Origin: Flavobacterium ovatum | Lineage (GTDB): Bacteria > Bacteroidota > Bacteroidia > Flavobacteriales > Flavobacteriaceae | NCBI RefSeq assembly: GCF_040703125.1 | Contig: NZ_CP160035.1 | Coordinates: forward strand, 2,445,001 to 2,509,000 | Reading direction: 5' to 3' | DNA length: 64,000 bases | Part shown: positions 26,916-34,995 of the stretch, one piece after another | Numbering within the stretch: position 1 is the stretch's first letter | How the letters are laid out: each line of letters opens with the position of its first letter | Program-made: the position numbers and the translations under genes | The notes under the pieces: model-generated | Told to the model about the DNA's origin: nothing | Seen by the model: the letters and a program-made list of their open reading frames with translations, nothing else | The model's database searches: none

Positions 26916-29900
26916 TGGAATTGGAACAATTAAATGCGGCGATCATTGCCCACGATTTAGAATTGGTAATCGGAATTGAAACTCACGTTCGATTAAATAC
27001 CAAAACCAAGTTGTTTTGTTCTTGTCCAAATCAAGAAATTGAAACACCTAATCAAAATATCTGTTCGGTTTGTACGGGACAAATGGGCGTTTTGCCTGCC
27101 CTAAATAAAGAAGCGATAACCAAAGCGATTTATTTTGGAAAAGCGGTAGAATCGACCTTTAGTAACGAAGTAATCTCTTGGGATAGAAAGCACTACGAAT
27201 ACCCAGACAACCCAAAGAACATTCAAATTACACAATATCATAATCCGGTAATTCCTGATGGTCACGTTTCTTGCTATAGAAATGATGGTTCTCAGTTTAC
27301 AGTTAACCTGACTCAGGTCCATATCGAAGAGGACGCTGCCAAATTGATGCACGAAAAGAAAATTTCGTTAGTCGATTTCAACAAAGCAGGTGTGCCATTA
27401 ATCGAAATTGTGACGGAGCCTTGTCTTCGAAATATAGAAGATGCTTCAACTTATGCGCAGTACATTCAGCGTATTGTTCAAAATCTAGGAATCTCTGAAG
27501 CGAACCTTGAAAAAGGAGAATTCAAATCGGATGTTTCGGTTTCGTTACGTAAAAAAGACAGCGCCGAATTAAATCCAAGAACGGAAATCAAAAACTTGAA
27601 CTCGTTTAAGTTTATGGTCGAAGCTTTGAAAGAAGAAGTAGAGAAGCAATTCAATTATTTTATCGAAAATAAAGCGTTTAGACCCGATCAAACCACGGTT
27701 TTATGGGATGCCGATTTGAAGCAAACCAAAGTGATGCGTAAAAAGGAATTCGAAGCAGATTACCGTTTTATTTCGGAGCCAGATTTACCTTTTGTAAACA
27801 TCAAAAAAGAAATTGAAGCTATTTCTGTAGATACTGCTTCTTTGCCTTTCGCAGTAGAATCAATTTTGATAAAAGGTGGTGTATTGCCGCAAGATGCTAA
27901 GTTTTTTACAGCTGATGCTTTGCGTTCTAGAACCTTTGTAACTTTAAATAATTCGATAAATGATCCTTCGTTTGTGGCTAAAACTTTAGCTAACAATGTG
28001 AAGGCAGAGGATTATGTCAAAATTAATAACATAGCGCATTTAATTACCATTTTTGTATTATTCAAAGCTGAAAAAATCACTGCAGTTTTAGTTCAAAATG
28101 CGATTTCGGGCTATTTGAAAGATCATAATTTTGATTACAACAAGTATTTCGAAGAAAACACTATTTCTGAAGAAAAAATCCAAGAAGTAATAACTAAAGT
28201 ACTTGCTGAAAATGAGGCTGTAGCCAATGACATCAAAGCCGGAAATCAAGGGAAAGCGGGTATTTTGGTTGGTAAAGTTTTAGGTGTAGTTGGAAAAGGT
28301 GCCGATGGAAAAGTAATTCGTCAAATTATTCTAGACCAATTGGGAGCTGCAGCAGTTTTAGAAAAGAAAGAAGCCGCTCAAAATGATTCGAAAGAAATAG
28401 AAGTAGAAAGCAAAGGTCATCAAGAAGAAACACTTCCTGAAGTGCCAATTATCATAAAAGACAATTATAGAACACACAAAATCTCGCAATTGTCTGAGGA
28501 AAACATTAGTCAAGAAGTGGAATTATCTGGTTGGGTAGCGTCTGTGCGTGACCACGGAGAATTGATGTTTATCGATTTGCGTGATTCTAGTTACGAGATT
28601 TTCCAGGTTCGAATTAGTAGAGAATCGTTCCCAAATATTGATGATTTGGTGAAATTGAAACCAGAATCGGTGATTTCTGTAAAAGGAATTGTCGTTGGTC
28701 GTAATGAAGATGATTTCAACGCAGGTTTGCGTACGGGTAAAATCGAAATGGAAACGTCGGTTTTAGAAATTTTGAATTTATCGAAAACCTTGCCTTTCGA
28801 AATAAAAAGAGCTGCCAAAACAAATGAAGCAACTCGTTTTCAATACAAATTCTTAGATCATAGAAATGATGAGGTTCGTAGAGCCATTGTCAACCGTCAT
28901 AAAGTGATTAAGTTATTGCGAGACATCTTAGATGAAGAAGAGTTTTTAGAAATTGAAACTCCAATTCTAAGTGCCGGAACCGATGAAGGAGCACGTGAGT
29001 TTATCGTTCCAACACGTAAACAAGCAGGTTTCTTTTATACGTTGCCACAAGCGCCACAACAGTTCAAACAAATGTTGATGGTGAGTGGTTATGAGAAGTA
29101 TTTCCAAATTGCTCGTTGTTTTAGAGATGAGGATTCTCGTGGAGATCGTCAACCAGAATTTACACAGTTGGATATCGAAATGGCATACGCAAGCATGCAA
29201 CAAATTATCGATTTGAACACCAAAATGTTCAATAACATCGTTACAAAAATATACGGTAAAAAATGGATTTTGCATCCGTTTGAAGTCATTACCTATAAAG
29301 ATGCTATGGATTTTTACGGTTGCGATAGACCTGATTTACGTTACGGATTGAAGATGCAAGACATTACCGAAATCGTAAAAGAAACCACTTTCCAAGTATT
29401 CAGCAAACCAATTGATGAAGGCGGAATTGTAAAATGTATCAAAGTTTCGGCTCAAGAGCAAGGAAACAAACGTATGTCTAAAGGGCAAATTGAAACGTTG
29501 ACTGCAGTTGCACAACAACACGGTTTAGGTGGTTTGGCTTATATTATTGTGAATGAAACCGAATTGCAATCTCCGATTATTAAATTTTTGGGTGAAGAAA
29601 TTGCAGCAGGAATCATCAAAGCGACTGATGCGCAAGTGGGAGATATTGTATTCTTCTCAGCAGCAGATTATGCTACGGCAAACAAAGCTTTGGATGCCGT
29701 TCGTCAAGAAATGGGTAGAATGTTGAACTTGATTAACCCGAAGGAATTGCGTCCGGCGTGGGTAGTTGATTTCCCAATGTTCGAAAAAACAGACGAAGGA
29801 AGATGGACGTTTACACACAACCCGTTCTCCATGCCAGCAATCTATGATTTGAAAAAACACATGGATGGTAACGAAGACGAAATTGGAACGATCATCGCAC

Positions 29901-30247
29901 AACAATACGACATTATCTTAAACGGTTACGAAATAGGAGGAGGTTCTGTTCGTGCACACAAATCGGAAATTCTAGAAGCAACTTATAGAAATATGGGTTA
30001 CAACAAAGAAGAAATGATGAAGAGCGTAGGAACAATGTACAAAGCCTTCCAATACGGCGCACCACCACACGGAGGAATCGCATGGGGAATTGACCGACTA
30101 ATGATGATTTTGGAGAAAAAAGCTTCTATTAGAGAAGTAATGGCTTTCCCAAAAACAGGATCTAGCGAAGATTTATTATTCGGAGCACCATCACTTTTAT
30201 CTGACAGAAAGGTGGAGGAGATGAACGTAAGGATTATGAGGAAATAA
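26915..30247 (+). CDS. gatB-aspS: GatB fused to aspartyl-tRNA synthetase (GatB::AspRS)
   Basis: This single 1110-codon frame has two enzymes end to end. Residues 1 to about 476 are GatB: LVIGIETHVRLNTKTKLFCSC with its zinc cysteines, the DRKHYEYPDNPK block, NKAGVPLIEIVTEP and a C-terminal YqeY-like tail (GKAGILVGKVLGVVGKGADG). A Lys/Glu-rich linker spans about 477-515. Residues about 520-1110 are a bacterial-type AspRS: OB-fold anticodon domain (WVASVRDHGELMFIDLRD), motif 2 (FRDEDSRGDRQPEFTQLD), a GAD insert (about 800-930) and motif 3 (GGIAWGIDRLMM). The His in RDHG matches the residue found in non-discriminating AspRS (Leu in discriminating enzymes such as E. coli). The protein could charge tRNA-Asn with Asp and pass it straight to amidation. 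No internal stop or frame change is seen. Confidence 0.95.
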   Translation: MELEQLNAAIIAHDLELVIGIETHVRLNTKTKLFCSCPNQEIETPNQNICSVCTGQMGVLPALNKEAITKAIYFGKAVESTFSNEVISWDRKHYEYPDNPKNIQITQYHNPVIPDGHVSCYRNDGSQFTVNLTQVHIEEDAAKLMHEKKISLVDFNKAGVPLIEIVTEPCLRNIEDASTYAQYIQRIVQNLGISEANLEKGEFKSDVSVSLRKKDSAELNPRTEIKNLNSFKFMVEALKEEVEKQFNYFIENKAFRPDQTTVLWDADLKQTKVMRKKEFEADYRFISEPDLPFVNIKKEIEAISVDTASLPFAVESILIKGGVLPQDAKFFTADALRSRTFVTLNNSINDPSFVAKTLANNVKAEDYVKINNIAHLITIFVLFKAEKITAVLVQNAISGYLKDHNFDYNKYFEENTISEEKIQEVITKVLAENEAVANDIKAGNQGKAGILVGKVLGVVGKGADGKVIRQIILDQLGAAAVLEKKEAAQNDSKEIEVESKGHQEETLPEVPIIIKDNYRTHKISQLSEENISQEVELSGWVASVRDHGELMFIDLRDSSYEIFQVRISRESFPNIDDLVKLKPESVISVKGIVVGRNEDDFNAGLRTGKIEMETSVLEILNLSKTLPFEIKRAAKTNEATRFQYKFLDHRNDEVRRAIVNRHKVIKLLRDILDEEEFLEIETPILSAGTDEGAREFIVPTRKQAGFFYTLPQAPQQFKQMLMVSGYEKYFQIARCFRDEDSRGDRQPEFTQLDIEMAYASMQQIIDLNTKMFNNIVTKIYGKKWILHPFEVITYKDAMDFYGCDRPDLRYGLKMQDITEIVKETTFQVFSKPIDEGGIVKCIKVSAQEQGNKRMSKGQIETLTAVAQQHGLGGLAYIIVNETELQSPIIKFLGEEIAAGIIKATDAQVGDIVFFSAADYATANKALDAVRQEMGRMLNLINPKELRPAWVVDFPMFEKTDEGRWTFTHNPFSMPAIYDLKKHMDGNEDEIGTIIAQQYDIILNGYEIGGGSVRAHKSEILEATYRNMGYNKEEMMKSVGTMYKAFQYGAPPHGGIAWGIDRLMMILEKKASIREVMAFPKTGSSEDLLFGAPSLLSDRKVEEMNVRIMRK

Positions 30248-30272
30248 GGATTTAAAATCTTTAAATAATTTA

Positions 30273-30312
30273 AAAAGCGGGTTTGTATCGAAAGATATGA
30301 ATCCGCTTTTAT
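30273..30312 (+). terminator. Intrinsic terminator of gatC-gatA-gatB::aspS
   Basis: AAAAGCGGGTT pairs with AATCCGCTTTT, with an inner TATC/GATA pairing, 25 nt after the stop codon. Confidence 0.75.
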
Positions 30313-30382
30313 AATATAAAATTGTCGGTATCTACGCCAATTAAGAGTAAGAATATTAGTAACTATTGTAGCTGTGTGATTT

Positions 30383-30667
30383 TTAAGCCTCAATATCGTC
30401 ATCACTATAATCAATGTCAAAATCATCTTCCGTATCTTCTTGCTGATTTTTATTATCAGTTTTGTTAAAACTATTTGAATTCGAATTATTTTCTCTTTCC
30501 TCTGGAAAAAATAATTTTGCTAAAAAGCTTGCAAGAAAGAATGTTGGAATGATAACAACTGCAAAAGCGCCATCGCCTAGAATATTTACTAATGGCTTTA
30601 ATGTAGCCATTACAATTACGAACGATACTATTATTATTAGACATCCTCCAAGTCCAAGTTGTTTCAT
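30383..30667 (-). CDS. Small membrane protein of unknown function
   Basis: I do not recognise this 94-residue protein. It has two hydrophobic segments (about residues 7-24 and 34-53) followed by a soluble, Asn/Asp/Glu-rich acidic tail ending DFDIDYSDDDIEA. The start ATG overlaps the TGA of the upstream gene (ATGA), so the two are translationally coupled. It is the last gene in a minus-strand set of three unknown genes at the edge of an accessory region. Confidence 0.55.
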   Translation of the reverse strand: MKQLGLGGCLIIIVSFVIVMATLKPLVNILGDGAFAVVIIPTFFLASFLAKLFFPEERENNSNSNSFNKTDNKNQQEDTEDDFDIDYSDDDIEA

Positions 30668-31131
30668 ATTTTAAGTTTTTTGATGGTAGATTCTTTGAAT
30701 TGATTAATCATTTCTAAATCATCAATTGTAAATTTTATAAATTCACCATCAATTTTAGAAAATTTATCATCTTTAATATTTACAGAATAGATGTTTTGAA
30801 GATAATTAGACATCTTATTAATATTTTCAAGTTTTCCAAGTTTTTCATCCTGTATAAAAAAATTTCCAAATCTTGGATAGTGTTTCAATTGAATGAAATC
30901 TTCTGTGTCATTTAGTTTTATCACATATTCATTAATGTTTTCGCATAAATCAATGGATACTAAATAATTAGTTTCATTTTTTGAAAACTCATTTAATAAT
31001 TCCTCAATTGAAGTTGTTCCATTATCTATATGTTTAATAGAACCTATTAAATAAGGGATTGTTAATCCTGAGCCAATTGGAGTTTTTTCATAACACCAAT
31101 AAAACAAAAGCCTAAACCATAGATTTTTCAT
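30664..31131 (-). CDS. Hypothetical protein, 155 aa
   Basis: The start is set at the ATG at 31131 (MKNLWFRLLFYW). A TTG eight codons upstream is less likely. There is a short hydrophobic N-terminus (WFRLLFYWCY) but no clear cleavage site. The remainder is a soluble mixed fold with motifs NEYVIKLNDTEDFIQLKHYPRFGNFF. I do not recognise the family. The stop overlaps the start of the next gene by 4 nt. It could be an immunity- or effector-type protein given its accessory surroundings, but nothing in the sequence demonstrates that. Confidence 0.5.
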   Translation of the reverse strand: MKNLWFRLLFYWCYEKTPIGSGLTIPYLIGSIKHIDNGTTSIEELLNEFSKNETNYLVSIDLCENINEYVIKLNDTEDFIQLKHYPRFGNFFIQDEKLGKLENINKMSNYLQNIYSVNIKDDKFSKIDGEFIKFTIDDLEMINQFKESTIKKLKI

Positions 31132-31169
31132 ATTTTTAAAGTTATAAAAGTCCAAACCATTTTAATTTT

Positions 31170-31376
31170 CTATAATATATGATTATGATATAATGTGTGT
31201 GTACTTATTAATTTAATAAAATTCTCCTCGTCAATATCAGGTAAAAGAAATAGTTCAAATTCAATAAATAGACTCTCTTTTCTTGTCATTTTATCTGTGT
31301 AATTTATTAATTTAAAATATAACTCATTGAATTCTTTCTCTTGAGAAGGGGTTGGTTTTTTTATTTTTAATATCAT
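31170..31376 (-). CDS. Hypothetical protein, 68 aa
   Basis: The start is set at the ATG at 31376 (MILKIKKPTPSQEKEFNELY), since the upstream part of the frame runs into AT-rich non-coding sequence. It is a small, soluble, mainly helical protein with no recognised motif. It lies 38 nt upstream of the 155-residue gene on the same strand and is probably part of the same transcript. Confidence 0.4.
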   Translation of the reverse strand: MILKIKKPTPSQEKEFNELYFKLINYTDKMTRKESLFIEFELFLLPDIDEENFIKLISTHTLYHNHIL

Positions 31377-31578
31377 AATGTTACTTTTATTATTTAATTG
31401 TGTCCAAAATCTAAATCTGCTTTTCGAATATTTACACGGTGCAATTGAAAGTGCGAAATTTTTCCGTTCCAAAACCAATTGCAGGCAAACAAATCTAACA
31501 AAATAATTCCTGCATTATTATCTAAATTTCAAAATTTCTCACAAAAAGAGAATAATAAGAAAAGTGTTATTTTTGAAA

Positions 31579-31696
31579 CCAGCTCCCTGCTGGTGCGGGC
31601 GTAAAAAACACGCTTAGTTAGTTCGAGCGTCGCGCTTATACCTATAACGATTGGCCAACAAAGAAACTACAATCAATAAAATGGTTGTAGTTTTTT
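31579..31696. repeat. REP-like hairpin followed by an orphan terminator
   Basis: CCAGC (31579-31583) pairs with GCTGG (31589-31593) around a 5-nt loop and is followed by TGCGGGCG. A terminator (AAACTACAA / TTGTAGTTT with a T-run) lies at 31664-31696. The hairpin has the same frame as the one at 33178-33192 (CGAGC / GCTCG, then TGCCC), with one base pair swapped from C-G to G-C. No plus-strand gene precedes the terminator. Confidence 0.5.
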
Positions 31697-31795
31697 ATTT
31701 ATATTTGTTTTGAATTTGATTGTGGGTAAGAGGGTAAGCTTGCGCTATCGGTGACGTTAACAGCTATTTTCAGAACTAATAAACGGAAAAATTAT

Positions 31796-32326
31796 ATGAA
31801 TTATCTTGTCCTGGAAACGGAAAAACTATTTAATAAGATTACAATTTATTCAAAGCAATATGTAATTACAAAAAGTAATTTGAAATATGAAGGGGATCAC
31901 CGCATTCATATTTTCCTTTCACTTGAAAAAATTACTCAATATATTTTACCGTGCGACAAAAAATTAAATTTTGAAAAAATAAAATATTCTGAGGAATGGT
32001 GTTGCGAATCAACTTATATGAATAAAATTTTACCAATATACATTTATAGAGCAAGAACTAACGATTGGTCCCGAGGAGAAATTAAATATACTTCTCTAAA
32101 ATCTGAATTAAAGTATTACATAAAATCGACATACAAGAATTATAATCAACTTGAAGAGGGTACATATATGCGTAAAGATTTTTCATTACAAAGTATTATA
32201 AGGAAAATATTGCAATTTGGTTTTGAAGAATCATTAACAGAATTACTTTGGATTATAAAATTTACTCCATCAGGAATTATATTTGTTTGTGAGCCTAATT
32301 TAGGTCAAGATGAACCTCCGTTTTAA
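31796..32326 (+). CDS. Hypothetical protein, 176 aa
   Basis: The start is set at the ATG at 31796 (MNYLVLETEKLFNK); a GTG at 31751 would add a stretch reaching back towards the orphan terminator. It is a soluble, Lys/Ile/Tyr-rich protein, with a Cys pair in EEWCCEST. It has no known domain that I recognise. It is transcribed alone or with the zinc-ribbon gene 140 nt downstream. Base composition is very AT-rich, in keeping with accessory DNA. Confidence 0.5.
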   Translation: MNYLVLETEKLFNKITIYSKQYVITKSNLKYEGDHRIHIFLSLEKITQYILPCDKKLNFEKIKYSEEWCCESTYMNKILPIYIYRARTNDWSRGEIKYTSLKSELKYYIKSTYKNYNQLEEGTYMRKDFSLQSIIRKILQFGFEESLTELLWIIKFTPSGIIFVCEPNLGQDEPPF

Positions 32327-32466
32327 AAGTCATTTTCAAATACATTTTTTTGCTTCCTGTTGAAAAACAGACCAACGATATTGAAAATAAAACACTAATT
32401 AATTTTTTAATAAATGATACCGAAAAAAAACACTAAATATTTATCCTAAAAAAAAACAAAATTAAA

Positions 32467-32856
32467 ATGGGCTTTACTATCATACCGCTTTGTAAACAAT
32501 GTGGATACCAAACGAAAGCAATTGCTGTTGGTGGCGGAAAATTAAATCATCTTACTCAATGTGGAGCGCCAGCTTTTAATATTGAATCTAATGAGATTGA
32601 ACAGGTAAATCTTTATGATTGCACAAGTTCTGAAATAGTTAAACAAAGATTTCTTTATTTTTTTTATCGAAATGTCACTGTTGTTAAAACAGATGATAGA
32701 TATATTCCATATTACGAACCTAAAATGTTCGTTGACGACAAGAAAATTGGAAGCCATAATTGGAGTGGTAAATATTATAAGAAAAGTAAAAATTTCTGCC
32801 CAAAGTGCAAATCATTTAATTTAGATTTTTTAAATGGAGGAGTTTATTTTGATTAG
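32467..32856 (+). CDS. Zinc-ribbon hypothetical protein
   Basis: A 129-residue protein with a CKQCGY pair near the N-terminus (residues 9-14) and a CPKC pair near the C-terminus (about 112-115), which together could form one zinc ribbon that closes the chain. The middle contains YDCTSSEIVKQRFLYFFYRNV. No catalytic motif is seen. It sits between two unknown or degraded genes, with a short AT-rich gap on each side. The function is unknown. Confidence 0.55.
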   Translation: MGFTIIPLCKQCGYQTKAIAVGGGKLNHLTQCGAPAFNIESNEIEQVNLYDCTSSEIVKQRFLYFFYRNVTVVKTDDRYIPYYEPKMFVDDKKIGSHNWSGKYYKKSKNFCPKCKSFNLDFLNGGVYFD

Positions 32857-32931
32857 TTAGAAAAACTAAACGCCCAATCGTCACGCTGAATATGATAAAA
32901 TAAACGCAGACACAATTTAAAATCTAGAATT

Positions 32932-33162
32932 ATGGAAATAGCTCCTATAAAAACTGAAAACGATTACGATAAAGCACTGGAAAGATTGGAAGTGATTTTT
33001 GATGCTACTCCAAATTCTATTGAGGGTGATGAAGCTGAAATTTTGTCATTGTTAATAGAAAATTACGAAAACCAATTTTTTCCTATTGAAGCTCCAGATC
33101 CAATTCAAGCAATAAAAATAAGAATGGAAGAAATGATCCCTTGCAGGCGCGAGCAGAAATAA
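32932..33162 (+). pseudogene. Truncated HigA-type antitoxin
   Basis: The first 66 or so residues (IKTENDYDKALERLEVIFDATPNS ... PDPIQAIKIRMEE) match the N-terminal segment of HigA-like HTH antitoxins, whose DNA-binding helix-turn-helix should follow directly after RMEQ. Here the frame instead reads MIPCRREQK and stops, and the DNA at the break is a REP-like element (GGCGCGAGC... at 33145 onwards). The HTH is not found further downstream, and no HigB toxin lies upstream. The gene is therefore probably a remnant. Confidence 0.75.
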
Positions 33163-33198
33163 GCTCAACAGCTAGCGCGAGCATCTTGCTCGTGCCCA
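33143..33198. repeat. REP-like element inside the truncated antitoxin
   Basis: It contains two GCGCGAGC copies and a CGAGC / GCTCG hairpin (33178-33192) followed by TGCCC. It begins at or next to the point where the HigA homology ends. Confidence 0.55.
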
Positions 33199-33216
33199 CA
33201 AAGTAAATCAACAAAG

Positions 33217-33244
33217 CTACAACCTTAAAAAGTTGTAGTTTTTT
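33217..33244 (+). terminator. Intrinsic terminator after the REP element
   Basis: CTACAAC pairs with GTTGTAG, followed by a T-run. It is nearly the same stem as the one at 31664-31696. Confidence 0.65.
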
Positions 33245-33358
33245 GTTTTAGAAATAAATGATACTAGCAAACTGTTTTAGCGATTGGCTTGATAAAGTTA
33301 TTAAACGCAATAAAGTTTTTTTGTATCTTTGATAAAAGCTATTTAAATCATAATCAGT

Positions 33359-33571
33359 ATGAATGTTCAGTATATATCCGATAATTTAGGAAATAAGACA
33401 GCTGTTGTAATTGCTATAGAAGATTGGGAAATCATGAAAAAATGCTACCCTGATATTGAAAATCTAGAAGACGAATTTCCTAAATGTGATAAAGACATTG
33501 TTTTGAGTAGGCTAAATGATCCTCAAGCAACTATGGACGCTTTTGAAATGATTGACGATTTGGAAAAATAA
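33359..33571 (+). CDS. Antitoxin-like protein, first of a tandem pair
   Basis: A 70-residue protein whose N-terminus (VQYISDNLGNKTAVVIAIEDWEIMKK) matches that of the next gene (LQFIHDKQGNTTGVHIPIEEWQKLK). This beta-strand module followed by a Trp-containing helix is typical of antitoxins paired with RelE/ParE toxins in Bacteroidota. The acidic C-terminus would wrap the toxin. It has no toxin of its own here; the next antitoxin starts 13 nt after its stop. It may be a duplicated, solitary antitoxin. Confidence 0.6.
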   Translation: MNVQYISDNLGNKTAVVIAIEDWEIMKKCYPDIENLEDEFPKCDKDIVLSRLNDPQATMDAFEMIDDLEK

Positions 33572-33584
33572 AATATATATAGCT

Positions 33585-33827
33585 ATGACACTACAATTTA
33601 TTCACGATAAACAAGGGAATACAACAGGGGTTCATATTCCTATTGAAGAATGGCAAAAGCTGAAAACAAAGTATTCGGATTTGCAAGAGGAAGAAGCTCA
33701 AGACAGTTCTGAGTTAAGTTCGTGGCAAAAAAATATTCTTAACGAGCGTTTAGAAGATTATTACAAAAAACCTAATGATATAGTTGATTTTTATACTACA
33801 CTTGACAAAATTAGAAAAGGAATATGA
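33585..33827 (+). CDS. Antitoxin of a ParE/RelE-type module
   Basis: The start is set at the ATG at 33585 (MTLQFIHDKQGN), which aligns with the preceding paralogue; a start at 33552 would overlap that gene. The 80-residue protein has the beta-strand/helix N-terminus and an acidic helical C-terminus ending LDKIRKGI. Its stop overlaps the start of the toxin gene by 4 nt (ATGA), the normal arrangement for these modules. The frame is intact although the toxin is broken. Confidence 0.7.
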   Translation: MTLQFIHDKQGNTTGVHIPIEEWQKLKTKYSDLQEEEAQDSSELSSWQKNILNERLEDYYKKPNDIVDFYTTLDKIRKGI

Positions 33828-34126
33828 GTTATGGTTTTGTAAATTAACCCGCTGTAGCTTTTGATATTCAAGATATTGTTGATTACTACAAAAATATAAA
33901 TCCCGAACTTGCCATTGCTTTTTTAGATAGGATTGACGAAGCTAAAAAACACATTGCCGATTTTCCCACTTCCTTTCAGATAAAATACAAGAATTTTAGA
34001 ACGGTTCTATTAAAACAATTTCCGTATCATATTCATTACATTATAAACGATACTAAAAAGCAAATCGTTGTTTTAGCTGTGATTCACGCTTACAGAAATC
34101 CTAAAGATTACTCACTTAGAAAGTAA
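33824..34126 (+). pseudogene. ParE/RelE-type toxin with premature stop
   Basis: Reading from ATG 33824 gives MSYGFVN, then TAA at 33845-33847, then an intact frame of 92 residues (PAVAFDIQDIVDYYKNINPELAIAFLD ... IVVLAVIHAYRNP) to a TAA at 34124. Homologues usually have a Lys before Pro-Ala/Glu at this point, so AAA to TAA is the simplest explanation. No other in-frame ATG exists after the stop, and the fold would lose its first strand. The toxin is most likely inactive. Confidence 0.85.
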
Positions 34127-34282
34127 GAAAAAATTTAGAATTGTTTTTTTGCGATAAATTGCATTTGCAAATTTTCAAAATAGGCATTTCCATGTTTGTT
34201 TTGAAAATTTGTGTTTTGTAAAGGGTTATTTTGATTTTTGAATTTTGAAATTGACTTTTGATATTTGATTTTTGCCTTTTGA

Positions 34283-34741
34283 CTAAGACCTCGGTTTACC
34301 AAGTCCTCTATCATAAAGCACAATACTCCCAGCAACAGAAACATTCAAACTTTTTTCGGATTTGAATTTTATTAGTGAATGGCATTTTTCTATGGCTGCT
34401 TTAGAAAGTCCGTTGTCTTCGGCGCCTAGTAGGTAAACACATCTTCTTGGGTGTTCAAAAGTTTCTAAATCTTCGGCTCTATCGTCTAACTCCACACCAA
34501 CCAACCGTGCGCCTTTGGGTAGGTTTTTGAAGAAATCATCAAAATTGTCGTAATGAAAATACGGAATTGATTTTACGGCATTGTGCGTGTCGCAGGCTTG
34601 TTTGGCATAGCGATTTCCAATTGTGAAAATATAGCTGGCACCAAGGTTTTGTGCAGTTCTCCACAATACACCTAAGTTCTCTGGTGTTTTTCCGTTTTGT
34701 ATTCCAATTCCGAAATATTCTGTTATAAAATTATCATTCAT
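34283..34741 (-). CDS. SpoU/TrmH-family RNA 2'-O-methyltransferase
   Basis: The start is set at the ATG at 34741 (MNDNFITEYFGIGIQNG, 152 aa). The SPOUT trefoil-knot motifs are present: GKTPENLGVLWRTAQNLGAS (motif 1, with the NxGxxxR core), YLLGAEDNGLS (motif 2) and KSLNVSVAGSIVLYDR (motif 3). It lacks the N-terminal substrate-binding domain of larger TrmH-type enzymes. The C-terminus RGLGKPRS is basic. It methylates a ribose in tRNA or rRNA; which one is not evident. Confidence 0.85.
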   Translation of the reverse strand: MNDNFITEYFGIGIQNGKTPENLGVLWRTAQNLGASYIFTIGNRYAKQACDTHNAVKSIPYFHYDNFDDFFKNLPKGARLVGVELDDRAEDLETFEHPRRCVYLLGAEDNGLSKAAIEKCHSLIKFKSEKSLNVSVAGSIVLYDRGLGKPRS

Positions 34742-34920
34742 GCCGCAAAAATACAAACTGTTATTGGTCTAGTCAAGTTTTGTATTTGTTTAAACATGAA
34801 TTTTTTGTTTGATACCATTTATATAATAGTCTATTGTTTTTTGTCCTATCGAGGAGTAATTTTTATTCTAAAAAAAGCAATATAAAATGACGTTATTTGA
34901 ATGTTTGCACTTCTAATTCC

Positions 34921-34938
34921 CCTCTTGAGAGAGGCTAG
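34921..34938. repeat. Short CCTCT/AGAGG hairpin
   Basis: CCTCT (34921-34925) and AGAGG (34930-34934) form a 5-bp stem with a 4-nt loop, flanked by CC and GGGG. It is one of several palindromes in the 34742-35487 region, which has no gene. Confidence 0.4.
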
Positions 34939-34995
34939 GGGTGTGTTTTTTAGGTGTCTGTAATTTAGGTATTTAAATCAAAACGTCATAGGTAG

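Noticed and set aside
26915..30247. Assembly error joining gatB to aspS
   Set aside because: The frame continues through a normal charged linker with the same codon use, both halves are complete, and the gene is bounded by coupled gatA and a terminator.
32857..32931. HigB toxin gene upstream of the truncated higA
   Set aside because: The gap is only 75 nt and contains no frame that could encode a toxin.
34135..34344. 69-residue minus-strand frame next to the TrmH-type gene
   Set aside because: It overlaps the methyltransferase 3' end in another frame, and the rest lies in low-complexity AT-rich sequence.
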